A stretch of 55,546 nucleotides of DNA from Bacillota bacterium (lineage in GTDB: Bacteria > Bacillota > Clostridia > Lachnospirales > Lachnospiraceae), in assembly GCA_023416695.1 (NCBI GenBank), contig JAEZGY010000022.1, forward strand, positions 1 through 55,546, read 5' to 3'. A program made the translations under genes and the position numbers. Positions 33,898 to 42,564 of this stretch are shown piece by piece (the first letter of the stretch is position 1; each line of letters starts with the position of its first letter). Below the pieces are notes generated by a model, which had not been told where the DNA came from, did not search any database, and saw only the letters and a list, made by a program, of their open reading frames with translations.

Positions 33898-34758
33898 TCA
33901 TTGTGTTTTTCTATAGGATGAAGCTGTATTACCGTAATAACGTTTATAAGCATGAGAAAAGTGCTCCACAGAGGAGTAGCCCAGCTTATAGGCAATGTCA
34001 GTAATGCTGTATGTATTATCAGACAGTAGTATGTTTGCAGCGGACATTTTGGCTTCTGTTATTTTTTGAAGAAAGGTCTTGTTATAGGTAGTACGTAAAA
34101 AACGCTCTGTTTGTCTGGTAGATAAGCCTAGGCGGGAGGACAGTGTCTGAAGAGTGAGATTCTCATATTCGTACAGAAAACTTTCCTCAACAATAATGTA
34201 TTTGCTATCTACAAGATTGGGGGATGAAAAATGCTCTTTAGATTCACGGTGGTGCTGATAGTTACGAATAATTTTTACAACACACTGAGCTAAAAGTGTT
34301 TCCACCTGAGTCATATACCCTAGATATTCATACTCCAGCTCCTGGAAGATTTGTTGCATTAGATAATGCATATCCTGGGTATCCTGTCCAAACCATTTCG
34401 AAGTATTTATAAATAAGGGAATATAGTTACTAGAGGAATCCTTAGGTATCTTTTTGCTTTTATGGGCGACTGTGAGATAGATACAGTACTCGCTCATGGG
34501 ATCAGCTGGATCTGGCCTCTGTTCGTGCTCTACATGGGGACCAGTAATATATAGAGTTCCAGGCGTAACATCATAGGTCTCACTATCTATGGTAACAACT
34601 CCTTTACCATAAGGAATGTAGTGGATTTCATAACTTCCTGCCCCATGACTATGCTTTGGAATGGAACGTTGAAAACGTTCAAATACAATATTAAGAGCTG
34701 AGAAGGTAATATTCTCAATATTAAATTGGATATTTAGGTCAGTATAAAGTGTACGCAT
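33898..34758 (-). CDS. AraC-family transcriptional regulator (divergent to the aldolase operon)
   Basis: A 286-residue regulator: N-terminal cupin (KHSHGAGSYEIHYIPYGKGV, GTLYITGPHVEHEQRP) and C-terminal AraC DNA-binding domain (LTLQTLSSRLGLSTRQTERF, SITDIAYKLGYSSVEHFSHA). It is divergent from the aldolase-to-GH31 operon beginning at 34985, 226 bp away, and is the likely activator of it. A structured inverted repeat abuts the -35 of that operon (34874-34920). ATG with AGGAGGATA before it on the minus strand. Confidence 0.9.
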   Translation of the reverse strand: MRTLYTDLNIQFNIENITFSALNIVFERFQRSIPKHSHGAGSYEIHYIPYGKGVVTIDSETYDVTPGTLYITGPHVEHEQRPDPADPMSEYCIYLTVAHKSKKIPKDSSSNYIPLFINTSKWFGQDTQDMHYLMQQIFQELEYEYLGYMTQVETLLAQCVVKIIRNYQHHRESKEHFSSPNLVDSKYIIVEESFLYEYENLTLQTLSSRLGLSTRQTERFLRTTYNKTFLQKITEAKMSAANILLSDNTYSITDIAYKLGYSSVEHFSHAYKRYYGNTASSYRKTQ

Positions 34759-34873
34759 AGTATCCTCCTTCTATTACCCTTATTCTACTGGATTTCCTAT
34801 TAGAAATCAATAAGGCAGGATTATAGCATTTACAACAAATAAGCTGTCCTATGGGGCCTAGGGAAGGGAACAT

Positions 34874-34920
34874 TGTATATGCGATAAAGCGACATTAAAA
34901 TAAAAATAATGTCATATACA
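34874..34920. promoter_or_regulatory. interrupted inverted repeat, candidate regulator site
   Basis: TGTATATG (34874-34881) and ACATTA (34892-34897) together complement TAATGTCATATACA (34907-34920); a ten-base insertion (CGATAAAGCG) splits the left arm. It ends four bases before the putative -35 of the aldolase operon, where AraC-type activators normally bind. Confidence 0.5.
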
Positions 34921-34924
34921 TCTC

Positions 34925-34953
34925 TTATTCAAATGAAAATAAAACAGTACAAT
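34925..34953 (+). promoter_or_regulatory. candidate promoter of the aldolase operon
   Basis: Good -10 TACAAT (34948-34953) with a poor -35 TTATTC (34925-34930) at 17 bp, the form expected for an activator-dependent promoter. Transcription would start near 34960, 25 bp before the ATG. Confidence 0.45.
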
Positions 34954-34984
34954 GCAGATATAGAAAAGGATAGGAGGTAGTAGG

Positions 34985-35836
34985 ATGCCATTAGTAACTT
35001 CAAAAGAAATGTTATTGGCTGCACAAAAGGGAGGATATGCTGTTGGTGCTTTTAATGCAGAAAATATGGAAATGATAAAAGCAATCATAGCTGCAGCAGA
35101 GGAACTAAATGCCCCAGTAATGTTGCAGACAACGTCTTCTACAATAAAATATGGTACAAGTGCCACTTATGCCGCGATTGTGAAGGCAGAGGCAGAAAAA
35201 GTCAGTGTGCCAGTATGCCTGCATTTGGATCACGGTAGTAGCTATGACCTAGCAGTACAGTGTATTAAGGATGGATACACATCCATTATGATTGATGGCT
35301 CTCATGAGAACTTTGAGAATAATATCGCTGTCACCAAGAAGGTGGTTGAATATGCACACAAAGCAGGGATTCCAGTAGAAGCAGAGCTTGGGAAAGTCGG
35401 TGGAAAAGAAGATGATGTAATAGCTGATGGAAACATATATACAGATGTAAATGATGCAGTAACTTTTGTGAAAGAGACAGGAGTGGACTCTCTGGCAATT
35501 GCCATTGGAACAGCTCATGGATTCTATAAGGGTACACCAGTTCTAGATAAGGAACGTTTATCTGATATAGCCAAGGTGGTTACTATCCCGCTGGTATTAC
35601 ACGGTGCATCTGGAATTGCAGATTCTGAAATTAGGGATTGTGTGAGTAGAGGTATTTGTAAAGTAAACTTTGCAACAGAACTTAGAGCTGCTTATACCAA
35701 TGCTATTAGAAAGCTTGCAGAAGAAAATAGTAAGGAGTTTGATCCAAAGGCATTTGGGAAGGTAGGAATGGCAGCAGTTAAGGAGTTAGTAATGAATCGT
35801 ATACAGGTTTGCGGAAGTGCCGGTAAGGCTGATTAA
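34985..35836 (+). CDS. class II fructose/tagatose-bisphosphate aldolase family enzyme
   Basis: A 283-residue zinc-dependent aldolase of the GatY/KbaY/Fba type. Metal and substrate residues are visible: VPVCLHLDHGSSYDLAVQCI (Asp and His), SIMIDGSHENFENNI, EAELGKVGGKEDD, IAIGTAHGFYKGTP, LVLHGASGI and KVNFATELR. Such enzymes split fructose- or tagatose-1,6-bisphosphate into DHAP and glyceraldehyde-3-phosphate. It is the first gene of a long operon and is followed 11 bp later by a PfkB kinase that would make its bisphosphate substrate. The presence of a GatD-like gene favours tagatose-bisphosphate. AGGAGG ribosome site. Confidence 0.88.
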   Translation: MPLVTSKEMLLAAQKGGYAVGAFNAENMEMIKAIIAAAEELNAPVMLQTTSSTIKYGTSATYAAIVKAEAEKVSVPVCLHLDHGSSYDLAVQCIKDGYTSIMIDGSHENFENNIAVTKKVVEYAHKAGIPVEAELGKVGGKEDDVIADGNIYTDVNDAVTFVKETGVDSLAIAIGTAHGFYKGTPVLDKERLSDIAKVVTIPLVLHGASGIADSEIRDCVSRGICKVNFATELRAAYTNAIRKLAEENSKEFDPKAFGKVGMAAVKELVMNRIQVCGSAGKAD

Positions 35837-35847
35837 GGAGGAATACG

Positions 35848-36777
35848 ATGATACTAACAGTAACATTAAATGCAGCAATAGATAAAAGATATGTTATTTC
35901 TTCCTATGAACAAGGCAAGGTAAACCGAGTGCTAGAATGTACCTATACACCAGGAGGAAAAGGCTTAAACGTCTCTAAGCCAGCCGCTATCTATGGAGCA
36001 GAGGTGGTTGCAACAGGCTTTGTCGGAGGGGATGCAGGAAATTACATAGAGGAAGCAATAGAAGAGTTTGGAATCAAAAGCGATTTTTATAAGCTTACTG
36101 CAGAAAGTAGAACCTGCATTAACATTTGGGATGAAGCAAAACGACAGCAGACAGAATTCCTTGAACCAGGCTTTATTGTAAAAGAACAAGAATTTGCAGA
36201 ATTTTTAGACCACTTTGCTAAGCTTATAAAGAAGGTTGATGTAGTATCTATCTCAGGAAGTGTTCCAAAAGGATTGGATGGGGCAGCCTATACCACTATG
36301 ATAGAGCTGGTGAAAAAGCAAGGAAAGCCCGTAATATTGGATACAAGTGGAGAGCTTTTGAAAATGGGAATTGAAGCAGCTCCAACCATGGTAAAGCCTA
36401 ACATAGATGAAATAAGAATGTTAACGAACAAGGATTGTAATACTCAGGAGGAGCTGATTCAGGCGGCCAAAAGCATTCATGAGAAGGGTGTTGCAGTGGT
36501 GGTTATTTCACTCGGAGCAGACGGTTCCCTTGTTGTATGCAAAGAAGGAGTATATCGGGCAAGGGTTCCCAAGATAGATGCTGTTAACACGGTAGGCTGT
36601 GGAGATTCCATGACAGCAGGATTTGCCATAGGATTCGAGCAAGGCTTTTCTATGGAAGAAACTTTAAGAATAGCCAGTGCAATATCAGCTGCGGCTGCAC
36701 TGAGAGAAGAAACCGGATTTTTTGTAAAAGAAGATATGAAGCAAATCTATGACAAAGTTGTGATAGAAAAACTATAA
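35848..36777 (+). CDS. PfkB-family hexose-phosphate kinase (tagatose-6-P or fructose-1-P kinase)
   Basis: A 309-residue kinase of the LacC/FruK/PfkB subgroup: TVTLNAAIDKRYVISSYEQG, TPGGKGLNVSKPAAIYGAEV, SISGSVPKGL, KPNIDEIRML and NTVGCGDSMTAGFAIGFEQG with the catalytic Asp in GCGDS. It phosphorylates a ketohexose phosphate at the free end to give a 1,6-bisphosphate for the aldolase just before it. Tagatose-6-phosphate is favoured by the GatD-like gene; fructose-1-phosphate is possible. AAGGAGG site, 11 bp after the aldolase stop. Confidence 0.88.
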   Translation: MILTVTLNAAIDKRYVISSYEQGKVNRVLECTYTPGGKGLNVSKPAAIYGAEVVATGFVGGDAGNYIEEAIEEFGIKSDFYKLTAESRTCINIWDEAKRQQTEFLEPGFIVKEQEFAEFLDHFAKLIKKVDVVSISGSVPKGLDGAAYTTMIELVKKQGKPVILDTSGELLKMGIEAAPTMVKPNIDEIRMLTNKDCNTQEELIQAAKSIHEKGVAVVVISLGADGSLVVCKEGVYRARVPKIDAVNTVGCGDSMTAGFAIGFEQGFSMEETLRIASAISAAAALREETGFFVKEDMKQIYDKVVIEKL

Positions 36778-36801
36778 AAGGAAAAGAAAAAGGAGGATAT
36801 T

Positions 36802-37809
36802 ATGAGTAATTTTATTGATCCAGCTATAATACCAAAACATAGGCTATACGATGGGCGAGAGATTCCATGTATCGGAATGGGTACCTTTGGTTCTGATCGA
36901 TTTACTCCAGACCAGGTATCAGCTGCAGTGGCAGGAGCAATCCGCTGTGGATATCGCTTATTTGACTGTGCTGCCTGCTATGGCAATGAAGATCAAATAG
37001 GAGAGGTATTCCAACAGGCTTTTGATGAGGGTGTTGTGGAAAGAAAAGACTTATTCATCATGACCAAAGTGTGGAACGATATGCATAGAAGAGTAAGAGA
37101 AGCTTGTGTTAAGAGTATCCAGGATTTGAAATGTAACTATGTGGATCTGTATTTTATCCATTGGCCATTTCCTAACTATCATTCACCAGGCTGCGATGTA
37201 GATTCTCGTAATCCGGATTCCAGACCGTTCTCAGTGGATGAGTTTATGGATACCTATCGTCAGTGTGAGGCTTTAGTCGAAGAAGGTCTGATTAAGAGTA
37301 TAGGTGTCTCCAACATGACGATTCCAAAGTTAGAGGCGGTACTTCCATTGATGAAGATTAAACCAGTCGCTTGTGAGATGGAACAGCACCCATGCTTCCA
37401 ACAGCAGGAATTATTTGATTATCTCAATGCCCGTGATATTCAAGTAATTGGTTACATGCCAATTGGCTCTCCAACCAGACCAGATCGTGATATTTGTCCA
37501 GAAGATGTAGCAGATATACAAACACCAATTATGAAAGAAATTGCAGTGGCACATGGGGTACATCCTGCAGTAATTGCATTAAAATGGGCCGTTCAGAGAG
37601 GACAGATTCCAATTCCATTCTCTATCTATGAGAATGAGTATGTTAGTAATCTAGAGTGCACCACGAAGGATCCTTTAACAGAGGAGGAAATGGCAGCCAT
37701 TAGAACACTAGAAAGAAATAATCGTCTTGTAAAAGGGCAAGTATTTCTGTGGGAAGGCGCCAAAGACTGGCATGATCTCTGGGATGAAGATGGTGTAATT
37801 GTGTTGTAG
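36802..37809 (+). CDS. aldo/keto reductase
   Basis: A 335-residue NADPH- or NADH-dependent reductase of the aldose-reductase type. Catalytic residues are visible: Asp and Tyr in LFDCAACYGNEDQIGEVF, Lys in FIMTKVWND, His in DLYFIHWPFPNY. Later motifs are GLIKSIGVSN and IPIPFSIYENEYVSNLE. Two roles fit its setting: reducing lactaldehyde from the FucA reaction to 1,2-propanediol, or reducing an aldose (for example galactose) to the polyol used by the FGGY kinase and GatD-like enzyme. GGAGGA site. Confidence 0.88.
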   Translation: MSNFIDPAIIPKHRLYDGREIPCIGMGTFGSDRFTPDQVSAAVAGAIRCGYRLFDCAACYGNEDQIGEVFQQAFDEGVVERKDLFIMTKVWNDMHRRVREACVKSIQDLKCNYVDLYFIHWPFPNYHSPGCDVDSRNPDSRPFSVDEFMDTYRQCEALVEEGLIKSIGVSNMTIPKLEAVLPLMKIKPVACEMEQHPCFQQQELFDYLNARDIQVIGYMPIGSPTRPDRDICPEDVADIQTPIMKEIAVAHGVHPAVIALKWAVQRGQIPIPFSIYENEYVSNLECTTKDPLTEEEMAAIRTLERNNRLVKGQVFLWEGAKDWHDLWDEDGVIVL

Positions 37810-37821
37810 TAATCTATTTAG

Positions 37822-37885
37822 ACCTAAGAATTCTGCACCTTCGGTAAATTATTTAGGTGGTTTTGAGTAACCAGAACCACCTTTT
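37822..37885 (+). promoter_or_regulatory. overlapping hairpins, terminator/attenuator candidate
   Basis: ACCTAA (37822-37827) can pair with TTAGGT (37853-37858), further supported by AATT/AATT inside. The GGTGGTT at 37856-37862 can instead pair with AACCACC (37875-37881), followed by TTTT. The two folds share bases 37856-37858 and exclude each other. It lies between the reductase and the FGGY kinase genes. Confidence 0.5.
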
Positions 37886-37963
37886 CCTAAAGGTTTGTAT
37901 AGAATTTTGAAAGTTATAAGAGGTTGAAGCAAAAGTGGTTTGCAATGAATAAGGAGAAGCAGT

Positions 37964-39448
37964 ATGGGAAGCCAATTATTAGGAATTGATATAGGAACCT
38001 CTGCATGTAAAATAGCAGTCTTTGATGCCACTGGTAGGGTATTAGCGCAGTCAAATCAGTCCTATCAGGTGTATTATCCACATCAAGGATGGGCAGAGCA
38101 GAATGCGGAAGAATGGTGGAAGGCAATTTGTCTAGGGATAAAGGATGTTCTATCACAGAAGGGGGTAGATGCAAATGAGATCTGTGGCATAGGTGTGGAT
38201 GGGCAAGGTTGGTCAGCCATACCGGTAGATAAAAACGGCAATGTACTATATCGTACCCCAATTTGGATGGATACAAGAGCCCGTGATATTTGTGCTAGGA
38301 TAAAAAATGAGATCGGAGAAGAACGAATTTTTAACATCAGCGGTAATGATTTTCTTCCCTCCTACACTACACCAAAAATGCTGTGGTTTAAAGAGAATAT
38401 GCCAGAGGTATATAATAATACATATAAATTTCTTCAAAGTAATAGCTATGTCGTAATGAAGCTTACTGGAACTATGAGTCAGGATTATTCCCAAGGGTAT
38501 GGAATACACTTCTTTCATATGACTGATTTAAGCTATGACACCAAGCTAGCAGAGGATATGGGATTATCCGTTGATTTGGTTCCAGAGTTATATCCTTGTG
38601 ATCAGATTGTTGGTAGTGTCTTAGAAGAGGTAGCAAAGGAAACTGGGCTAAGACCTGGTACACCTGTAGTAGCAGGTGGATTGGATGCTGCTTGTGGCAC
38701 CTTGGGTGCCGGTGTTTATCAGGTTGGACAGACTCAGGAACAGGGTGGCCAGGCAGGTGGGATGAGTATATGTACAGATAAAGCTATATCCCATAAGAAA
38801 CTTATCTTGGGCACTCATGTAGTACCTGATTTATGGTTACTACAGGGAGGTACCGTAGGAGGTGGTGGAGCATTAAAGTGGTTTCGCCAGGAATTAGGTA
38901 AGGGACTTTCTTTTGATCAATTAGTATCTGAAGCAGAGAAAATTTCACCTGGAGCGGATGGAGTTGTGTTCCTCCCTTATATGTCCGGAGAGCGTTCCCC
39001 TATATGGAATCCTGATGCAAAAGGAGTATTCTACGGACTCTCCTTTGATAAAACCAGAGGGCATATGGTCCGTGCTGTATTAGAGGGAGTAGCATATTCA
39101 CTGGAGCATAATCTTAGAACTGCTGCTGAGACTGGAATCAACATAGGGACACTTAATGCCATGGGTGGCAGTGCCAATTCTGTTATATGGACTCAAATAA
39201 AGGCTGATATTACTGGTAAATGCATTCAGGTGCCTACATCAGATACAGCAACTACCTTGGGAGCAGCTATGCTTGCAGGTGTTGGTTGTGGTTTATACAA
39301 GAATTATGATGAAGCGGTTAAGAGTACTGTAGTGATTACTCGCACCCAGGAACCAAATATGCAAAACTATCAGAGATATCAACACTATATGGAGCTGTAT
39401 TTGAAGTTATATCAGAACCTGGAAGGGCTGTATCATGAATATAGATAG
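37964..39448 (+). CDS. FGGY-family carbohydrate kinase (xylulokinase-like)
   Basis: A 494-residue FGGY kinase: LLGIDIGTSACKIAVFDATG, GIGVDGQGWSAIPVD, PIWMDTRA, VVAGGLDAACGTLGAGVYQV, GGTVGGGGALKWFRQELGKG and the signature region GVVFLPYMSGERSPIWNPDA, then NAMGGSANSVIWTQIKADIT. It is closest in type to xylulokinases, but FGGY kinases vary in substrate. With a GatD-like dehydrogenase as next gene, overlapping by 14 bases in the long frame, a polyol (galactitol or similar) or a ketose is the likely substrate. AAGGAG site. Confidence 0.88.
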   Translation: MGSQLLGIDIGTSACKIAVFDATGRVLAQSNQSYQVYYPHQGWAEQNAEEWWKAICLGIKDVLSQKGVDANEICGIGVDGQGWSAIPVDKNGNVLYRTPIWMDTRARDICARIKNEIGEERIFNISGNDFLPSYTTPKMLWFKENMPEVYNNTYKFLQSNSYVVMKLTGTMSQDYSQGYGIHFFHMTDLSYDTKLAEDMGLSVDLVPELYPCDQIVGSVLEEVAKETGLRPGTPVVAGGLDAACGTLGAGVYQVGQTQEQGGQAGGMSICTDKAISHKKLILGTHVVPDLWLLQGGTVGGGGALKWFRQELGKGLSFDQLVSEAEKISPGADGVVFLPYMSGERSPIWNPDAKGVFYGLSFDKTRGHMVRAVLEGVAYSLEHNLRTAAETGINIGTLNAMGGSANSVIWTQIKADITGKCIQVPTSDTATTLGAAMLAGVGCGLYKNYDEAVKSTVVITRTQEPNMQNYQRYQHYMELYLKLYQNLEGLYHEYR

Positions 39449-39473
39449 TAAAATCAGGATTGGAGGCATGAAG

Positions 39474-40523
39474 ATGAAAGCTGGAGTAGTACATGCTAAG
39501 AATGATATTAGATATGAGGATATTGAGAGACCAAAGGTTGAGCCGGGAAAAGTTCTGATCAAGGTGAAATATACAGGTATCTGTGGTTCAGATATACCTA
39601 GGGTAAATGGAGATGCCTGTCACTATTTCCCTAATGTTCTGGGCCATGAATTCTCAGGTGTAGTAGAAGAGATTGGAGAAGGAGTTACCAGAGTGAGCCC
39701 TGGTGACAGGGTTGCAGGAGTTCCTTTAGTACCATGTTTACAGTGTGAGGATTGCCAGAAGGGCAACTATTCCCTATGTAAACATTATAGTTTCATTGGT
39801 TCTAGAGAATTCGGCAGCTTTGCTGAGTATGTATCAGTTCCTGAATTAAATGCAATAAAGTTTGAAGAAGAAGTAAGCTTTGAAAAAGGCGCATTTTTTG
39901 AACCGGCTACCGTGGCACTACACGGTTTAAGAAGATTGGATTATAAGGGTGGTAAGACCGTCGCAATTCTAGGTGGTGGTACTATCGGTTTGCTAACTAT
40001 GCAGTGGGCTAAGATATTTGGTGCAAAGAAGGTTGTTGTATTTGACCTGGTGGAAGAGAGACTAGAGCTTGCAAAACGTTTGGGAGCAGATGGGGTTGTA
40101 AACTCAGGAAAAGAAGACTATATGGACCAAGTTAAAGAGATGACAGCAGGAAGAGGTTTTGACTATATCTATGAGACAGCAGGCAATACAATTACCATGA
40201 AGATGGCCTTTGCCTTAGCTGCAAATAAGGCACAGATTTGCTTTATTGGCACCCCAACTAGAGAAATCTCCTTCTCAGTGGAGGAGTGGGAACAAATGAA
40301 CCGTAAAGAATTTGTGCTAACTGGCTCCTGGATGAGCTATTCTGCACCATTCCCTGGAGATGAGTGGGAGTTAACTGCTCATTACTTTAAGACAGGAGAT
40401 CTGAAATTCGATGACTCCTTTATCTTTAAGAAGATGCCTTTATCTCAGATCGACGAAGCATTTGAGATGTTTAAGACACCAGGAATAGTAAAGGGTAAGA
40501 TATTAATTGATAGTGAATTATAG
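39474..40523 (+). CDS. zinc alcohol dehydrogenase, galactitol-1-phosphate 5-dehydrogenase-like
   Basis: A 349-residue MDR-family dehydrogenase from ATG 39474 (GGAGG at 39462-39466). Catalytic zinc ligands: Cys in TGICGSDIPRVNG, His-Glu in VLGHEFSGVVEE. Structural zinc cysteines: PCLQCEDCQKGNYSLCKHY. NAD site: VAILGGGTIGLLTMQWAK. The late segment VLTGSWMSYSAPFPGDEWEL is characteristic of GatD. GatD oxidises galactitol-1-phosphate to tagatose-6-phosphate, and a suitable kinase and aldolase for the next two steps are in the same operon. A related polyol phosphate is the alternative. Confidence 0.85.
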   Translation: MKAGVVHAKNDIRYEDIERPKVEPGKVLIKVKYTGICGSDIPRVNGDACHYFPNVLGHEFSGVVEEIGEGVTRVSPGDRVAGVPLVPCLQCEDCQKGNYSLCKHYSFIGSREFGSFAEYVSVPELNAIKFEEEVSFEKGAFFEPATVALHGLRRLDYKGGKTVAILGGGTIGLLTMQWAKIFGAKKVVVFDLVEERLELAKRLGADGVVNSGKEDYMDQVKEMTAGRGFDYIYETAGNTITMKMAFALAANKAQICFIGTPTREISFSVEEWEQMNRKEFVLTGSWMSYSAPFPGDEWELTAHYFKTGDLKFDDSFIFKKMPLSQIDEAFEMFKTPGIVKGKILIDSEL

Positions 40524-40539
40524 AATTGGAGGAAATAAG

Positions 40540-40980
40540 ATGCTAAAAGGAATACCCAAAATTATATCACCAGAATTACTGAAGGTGCTTTGCGAGATGG
40601 GCCACAGTGACAGAATAATTATTGCGGATGGCAATTTTCCTGCAGAATCAATGGGAAAGAACGGAATTGTCCTTCGATGTGATGGTCATGGGGTACCAGA
40701 GGTATTAGATGCCGTACTTCAATTGTTCCCTCTAGATACCTATGTGGAACACCCAGTGAATCTAATGGAGGTAATGGCAGGTGATCAGGTAGAAACTCCT
40801 ATCTGGGACACCTATAAGGAAATTGTAAAAAAATATGATACTAGAGGGGAAAGTGTTGTTGGTAACATAGAGCGTTTTGCATTCTATAAAGAAGCAAAAG
40901 AAGCCTATGCCATTGTAGTTACAGGAGAAAGTGCACTTTATGCAAATGTGATGCTACAAAAGGGAGTTGTAACTGAGTAG
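40540..40980 (+). CDS. fucU: L-fucose mutarotase (FucU/RbsD family)
   Basis: A 146-residue pyranase/mutarotase from ATG 40540 (GGAGG at 40527). Typical parts are LKGIPKIISPELLKVLCEMG, HSDRIIIADGNFPAESMG (His and Asp of the active site), RCDGHGVPEVLDAVLQLFPL, the middle with TYVEHPVNLMEV and FAFYKEAKEAYAIVVTGESA, with LYANVMLQKG at the end. It speeds exchange of alpha and beta L-fucose before FucI acts. Its place in this operon, rather than beside fucI, ties the operon to fucose. The longer frame to 40507 overlaps the preceding gene and has no ribosome site. Confidence 0.92.
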   Translation: MLKGIPKIISPELLKVLCEMGHSDRIIIADGNFPAESMGKNGIVLRCDGHGVPEVLDAVLQLFPLDTYVEHPVNLMEVMAGDQVETPIWDTYKEIVKKYDTRGESVVGNIERFAFYKEAKEAYAIVVTGESALYANVMLQKGVVTE

Positions 40981-41030
40981 AATTATTTTTTATTCATAGA
41001 GATTGATGAGATTTGAGTAACACTCATAGA

Positions 41031-41066
41031 GATGCAGGGGCTGATTATATGGTTAGCCCCTGCATC
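41031..41066. other. perfect hairpin upstream of the sugar-binding protein gene
   Basis: A 12-bp perfect stem GATGCAGGGGCT (41031-41042) / AGCCCCTGCATC (41055-41066) with a 12-base loop and no T-run. It may protect the 3-prime end of the fucU part of the transcript or partly terminate it. Confidence 0.6.
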
Positions 41067-41115
41067 TGTTATGCTGTGGTTAAAATCTGACATAATGAAA
41101 AGCATTTTTCTCCAT

Positions 41116-41144
41116 TCCATAGTAAATGCTGCTAATTATATAAT
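41116..41144 (+). promoter_or_regulatory. possible internal promoter of the ABC transporter genes
   Basis: Consensus -10 TATAAT (41139-41144) with a weak -35 TCCATA (41116-41121) at 17 bp, 41 bp before the ATG of the binding protein gene and after the hairpin. Confidence 0.42.
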
Positions 41145-41184
41145 AAGGATATCCAAAATAAGTACAAATATAAGGAGGATATTT

Positions 41185-42540
41185 ATGAAAAAGAAACTAG
41201 TTACAATTATGTTAGTAGTATCTATGGTGATTGGCCTGACAGCTTGCAGTTCTGACAAGGACAATAATGAAAAGAATCCAACGACTTCCCCTAAGACTGA
41301 GGACAATGCTACAGCAACACCAGAAGCAGCAAAATCCAACAAAACCATAACCTATATGGCAAGCCAGGATTGGGTTCAGGATGCCGAGATGGAATTAGCA
41401 GAGAAGTTTACAGAGAAGACAGGAATTAAGGTAGAGTATCAGATTGTTCCATCTGACCAGTATATCAATCTTTTAACAACTAAGTTAAACACAGGGGATT
41501 GTACAGATATTTTTGCAACCCAGAGCGGTAGTTTTGATATTGCATCTCAATACAATGTAGAGAAAAATGCAGTAGATTTAACTGGTGAATCTTGGGCAGG
41601 GAATGTAGACAAGTTGGTAGCAGCAGAGCTTACTGTAAATAACAAACTGTATGGTCAGCCAATGCAGGATGCATCTGCTGTATGGGCAGTAGCTTATAAT
41701 AAAAAAATATTCAGTAACTTAGGATTAAGCGTACCAAAGAATTATGCAGAATTTACGGATGTTTGCCAGAAGATTAAGGACTCCGGAGTAACACCTATTT
41801 ATGAGTGTGTAGCAGATGGATGGCATCACACCTTATGGTTCCCAGAGAGTTGTGTAGCAGTAGAAACAAAAGAACCTGGTACAGCAGCTAAGTTAAATAA
41901 TAATGAGACAACTTTTGCACAGAATGAAACTATGAAAACAATCCTAGAACAGATGAAGGATATGGTAGATAAGGGATTCTGGGGCGACAACTACATGTCC
42001 AATGAATACACCAATTCCGCCAAGAACATTGCATCTGGTGAGTATGCCATGACGGTTGCAAACCAGGGCTTTGGTGGTGAAGTAGAAGCAGTTGGTGGAG
42101 AACTGAAAAAAGATGATATTGGATACTTTGTAATGCCATTGGCAGATAATCAGACTTTAAATGTAAATCCAGCCGGACCAGCAAGATTTATCTACTCCGG
42201 TTCAGAGAACTCAGCAGAAGCAAAACAGTATCTAGAGTTCTTAGCAACAGAAGAAAGTCTTACATATTTAACCGAGAATGTAAATAAATTTAACAAACTT
42301 CCATTTTCTAATGCACCAGAAACCTATGATGACAATATAAAAGCATTCTATGCAGCTTATCCAGAAAGAGCTACTGTTTATCAGACAGCAGTTAAATATG
42401 TTAATCCACAGTGGAACGAAATGGGAGCTAGTTTATCTGCTATGTTTGTTGGAGAAATGAGTCCAGAAGAAGTACTGAAGGATATCGATAGTACACGAGC
42501 AGAACAGGCAAAAGCAGCCTCAGATGCAGCGTGGAAATAG
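41185..42540 (+). CDS. sugar ABC transporter substrate-binding lipoprotein
   Basis: A 451-residue extracellular binding protein of the carbohydrate group (family 1). It begins with a lipoprotein signal (MKKKLVTIMLVVSMVIGLTAC, cleaved before the Cys), followed by an Asn/Thr/Pro-rich tether. The mature part has ITYMASQDWVQDAEMELAEK, EKTGIKVEYQIVPSD, TGDCTDIFATQSGSFDI and YLEFLATEESLTYL, typical of oligosaccharide binders. ATG 41185 with AAGGAGG; the longer frame from 41032 is not used. Two permeases follow; the ATPase is probably encoded elsewhere. Likely ligand: a fucosylated oligosaccharide. Confidence 0.92.
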   Translation: MKKKLVTIMLVVSMVIGLTACSSDKDNNEKNPTTSPKTEDNATATPEAAKSNKTITYMASQDWVQDAEMELAEKFTEKTGIKVEYQIVPSDQYINLLTTKLNTGDCTDIFATQSGSFDIASQYNVEKNAVDLTGESWAGNVDKLVAAELTVNNKLYGQPMQDASAVWAVAYNKKIFSNLGLSVPKNYAEFTDVCQKIKDSGVTPIYECVADGWHHTLWFPESCVAVETKEPGTAAKLNNNETTFAQNETMKTILEQMKDMVDKGFWGDNYMSNEYTNSAKNIASGEYAMTVANQGFGGEVEAVGGELKKDDIGYFVMPLADNQTLNVNPAGPARFIYSGSENSAEAKQYLEFLATEESLTYLTENVNKFNKLPFSNAPETYDDNIKAFYAAYPERATVYQTAVKYVNPQWNEMGASLSAMFVGEMSPEEVLKDIDSTRAEQAKAASDAAWK

Positions 42541-42564
42541 TTGACAAAAAATAACTAAGAAAAA

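Noticed and set aside
41032..41184. N-terminal extension of the first binding protein by 51 residues.
   Set aside because: The lipoprotein signal begins at the ATG at 41185 with a strong AAGGAGG, and the extension covers a hairpin and promoter-like sequence.
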